From the NCBI GenBank assembly GCA_030532515.1, contig JAUNKY010000004.1, forward strand, positions 1 to 64,000: DNA of 64,000 nt. The letters run 5' to 3'. Position 1 is the stretch's first letter. Every line of letters begins with the position of its first letter. Origin of the DNA: Actinomycetaceae bacterium. GTDB taxonomy: Bacteria; Actinomycetota; Actinomycetes; Actinomycetales; Actinomycetaceae. The position numbers and the translations under genes are program-made. Shown piece by piece: positions 63,033 through 64,000 of this stretch. The notes below the pieces were generated by a model. That model worked only from the letters and a program-made list of their open reading frames with translations, did not search any database and was not told the DNA's origin.

Positions 63033-64000
63033 TTAGACTTCTGCTTCCAAGTCAGCCGCGTTTACGGGCGGGTGGAAATGGTTATAAATCTCCTGTGCTA
63101 AAACTATTCCAATCCCGGAAACTTCGGTAAGTTCCCCCACTTCTGCAGTGCGAATATGCTTCACTGCCCCGAATTTGGCGAGCAGGGCTTTCTGCTTTGC
63201 CGGCCCTAAACCGGGGATTTCATCTAAGACGGATTTGAGCATTGACTTAGAGCGTTTCTTTCGGTGCGCAGTGATCGCGAACCGGTGGGATTCATCGCGT
63301 AAATGCTGTAGCAGGTACAGCCCGGCGGAAGTACGCGGTAAGATCACCGGATAGTCTTCTTGCGGTATCCAGACTTCCTCAAGGCGCTTCGCTAAGCCAA
63401 CAATCGGGATATCGACGCCCAGTTCTGCAAGCGTACTAACCGCCGCATTTACTTGGGGCAGGCCGCCATCGACCACCACTAAATCAGGACGATAAGAGAA
63501 TCGACGAGGGCGCCCAGTCAACTCATCTACCGGTCCGGACTGTAACTTAAAGCCGTCCTCATCGTAACCTTCCTGCCCGTTTTCTTCTGCTAATAGGCGT
63601 TTAAACCTGCGGATCAGCACCTGCCGCATGGCGGCTGTATCATCCAGGGGTTGGTTATCTGGACCTGGTTGAATCGCGAAGGAACGGTAGTCTTTCTTCC
63701 GCGGGGCGCCGTCTTCAAAAACCACCATGGAAGCGACCTGGTGTGTTCCCTGTAAGTGAGACACGTCGAAACATTCAATCCGCAAGGGAGCGTGTGGAAG
63801 CTCCAGGTAGGCGGCAATTTCTTCCAAGGCGACGGACCGTTGGGTTAGGTCGTTAATCCGTTTCGAGCGGTGGTGGCGCAGGGTTTCCGCCGCATTCTTT
63901 TGTACCGTTTCTTGGAGCACCCGTTTTTCACCGCGGGCGGGCACTCGGATCTTTACTTTAGAACCGCGTTTTTCGCTTAACCACGCTTCCATAAGTTCTG
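63033..64000 (-). CDS. uvrC: Excinuclease ABC subunit C, C-terminal part (cut by window end)
   Basis: The frame is open to the window edge and gives about the last 322 residues of UvrC. The RNase H-like 5'-incision domain begins with IECFDVSHLQGTHQVASMVVFEDGAPRKKDYRSF, with DLVVVDGGLPQVNAA. The tandem helix-hairpin-helix at the end is LDEIPGLGPAKQKALLAKFG..IRTAEVGELTEVSGIGIVLAQEIYNHF. It makes the dual cuts of nucleotide-excision repair with UvrB. The N-terminal GIY-YIG half lies beyond the window; the Met at 63992 is internal. Confidence 0.95.
   Translation of the reverse strand, partial: ELMEAWLSEKRGSKVKIRVPARGEKRVLQETVQKNAAETLRHHRSKRINDLTQRSVALEEIAAYLELPHAPLRIECFDVSHLQGTHQVASMVVFEDGAPRKKDYRSFAIQPGPDNQPLDDTAAMRQVLIRRFKRLLAEENGQEGYDEDGFKLQSGPVDELTGRPRRFSYRPDLVVVDGGLPQVNAAVSTLAELGVDIPIVGLAKRLEEVWIPQEDYPVILPRTSAGLYLLQHLRDESHRFAITAHRKKRSKSMLKSVLDEIPGLGPAKQKALLAKFGAVKHIRTAEVGELTEVSGIGIVLAQEIYNHFHPPVNAADLEAEV

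Overview
The window is a piece of an actinobacterial chromosome of moderate G+C. Gene content and order fit Actinomycetales, probably Actinomycetaceae (Varibaculum, Mobiluncus, Gleimia or Arcanobacterium-like). Evidence for this includes RbpA, WhiA, OpcA, PafBC, a GarA/FtsR/MerR block, a Cmk-Der fusion and a PriA without helicase motifs. The genus is an inference.

Layout. Positions 1-8400 are an accessory edge. They hold a decayed IS3-family element, an AT-rich ABC-type ATPase with a zinc-hook motif (RloC/PrrC-like, a possible defence protein), 0.66 kb of empty AT-rich DNA, a hydrolase, a SatD-like regulator with its membrane partner, and an Abi_2 (AbiD/AbiF-like) abortive-infection protein. 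Positions 8426-17257 are a core plus-strand run: gmk, rpoZ, coaBC, metK, priA, fmt, rsmB, rpe. At 17321-17435 an FMN riboswitch precedes a two-gene ABC importer (permease and lipoprotein) that is probably for riboflavin and has no ATPase gene here. Next come pafB-pafC-tatA-tatC-helY-lnt.

From 27056 to 37229 the genes are on the minus strand: rbpA, a MerR regulator, ftsR, garA, DUF881-sbp-DUF881, pepN, a cation/proton antiporter and rlmC. A tRNA-Pro(GGG), rarD, marR and a two-component flavin monooxygenase locus follow on the plus strand. The monooxygenase gene carries an in-frame amber codon. The minus-strand block 41369-48655 is trhO, cmk-der, rluB, scpB, scpA, parA, xerD (chromosome partition, rRNA/tRNA modification, ribosome assembly). 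The right part is central carbon metabolism: tkt, a HerA-like ATPase, zwf-opcA-pgl on plus; a second RbpA-like gene, secG, tpiA, pgk, gap on minus; then whiA, yvcK, rapZ and the 3' half of uvrC, cut by the window end.

Other structure. About 24 copies of the octamer CGAGGGCG/CGCCCTCG are scattered over the core and absent from the first 5 kb. Two clusters of palindromic repeats sit in intergenic gaps (34495-34632 and 41264-41360). Several genes have a -10 box 6-7 nt before the start codon, which suggests leaderless transcripts. Many gene ends carry long, nearly perfect hairpins. All calls were made by reading the sequence; no database search was run.
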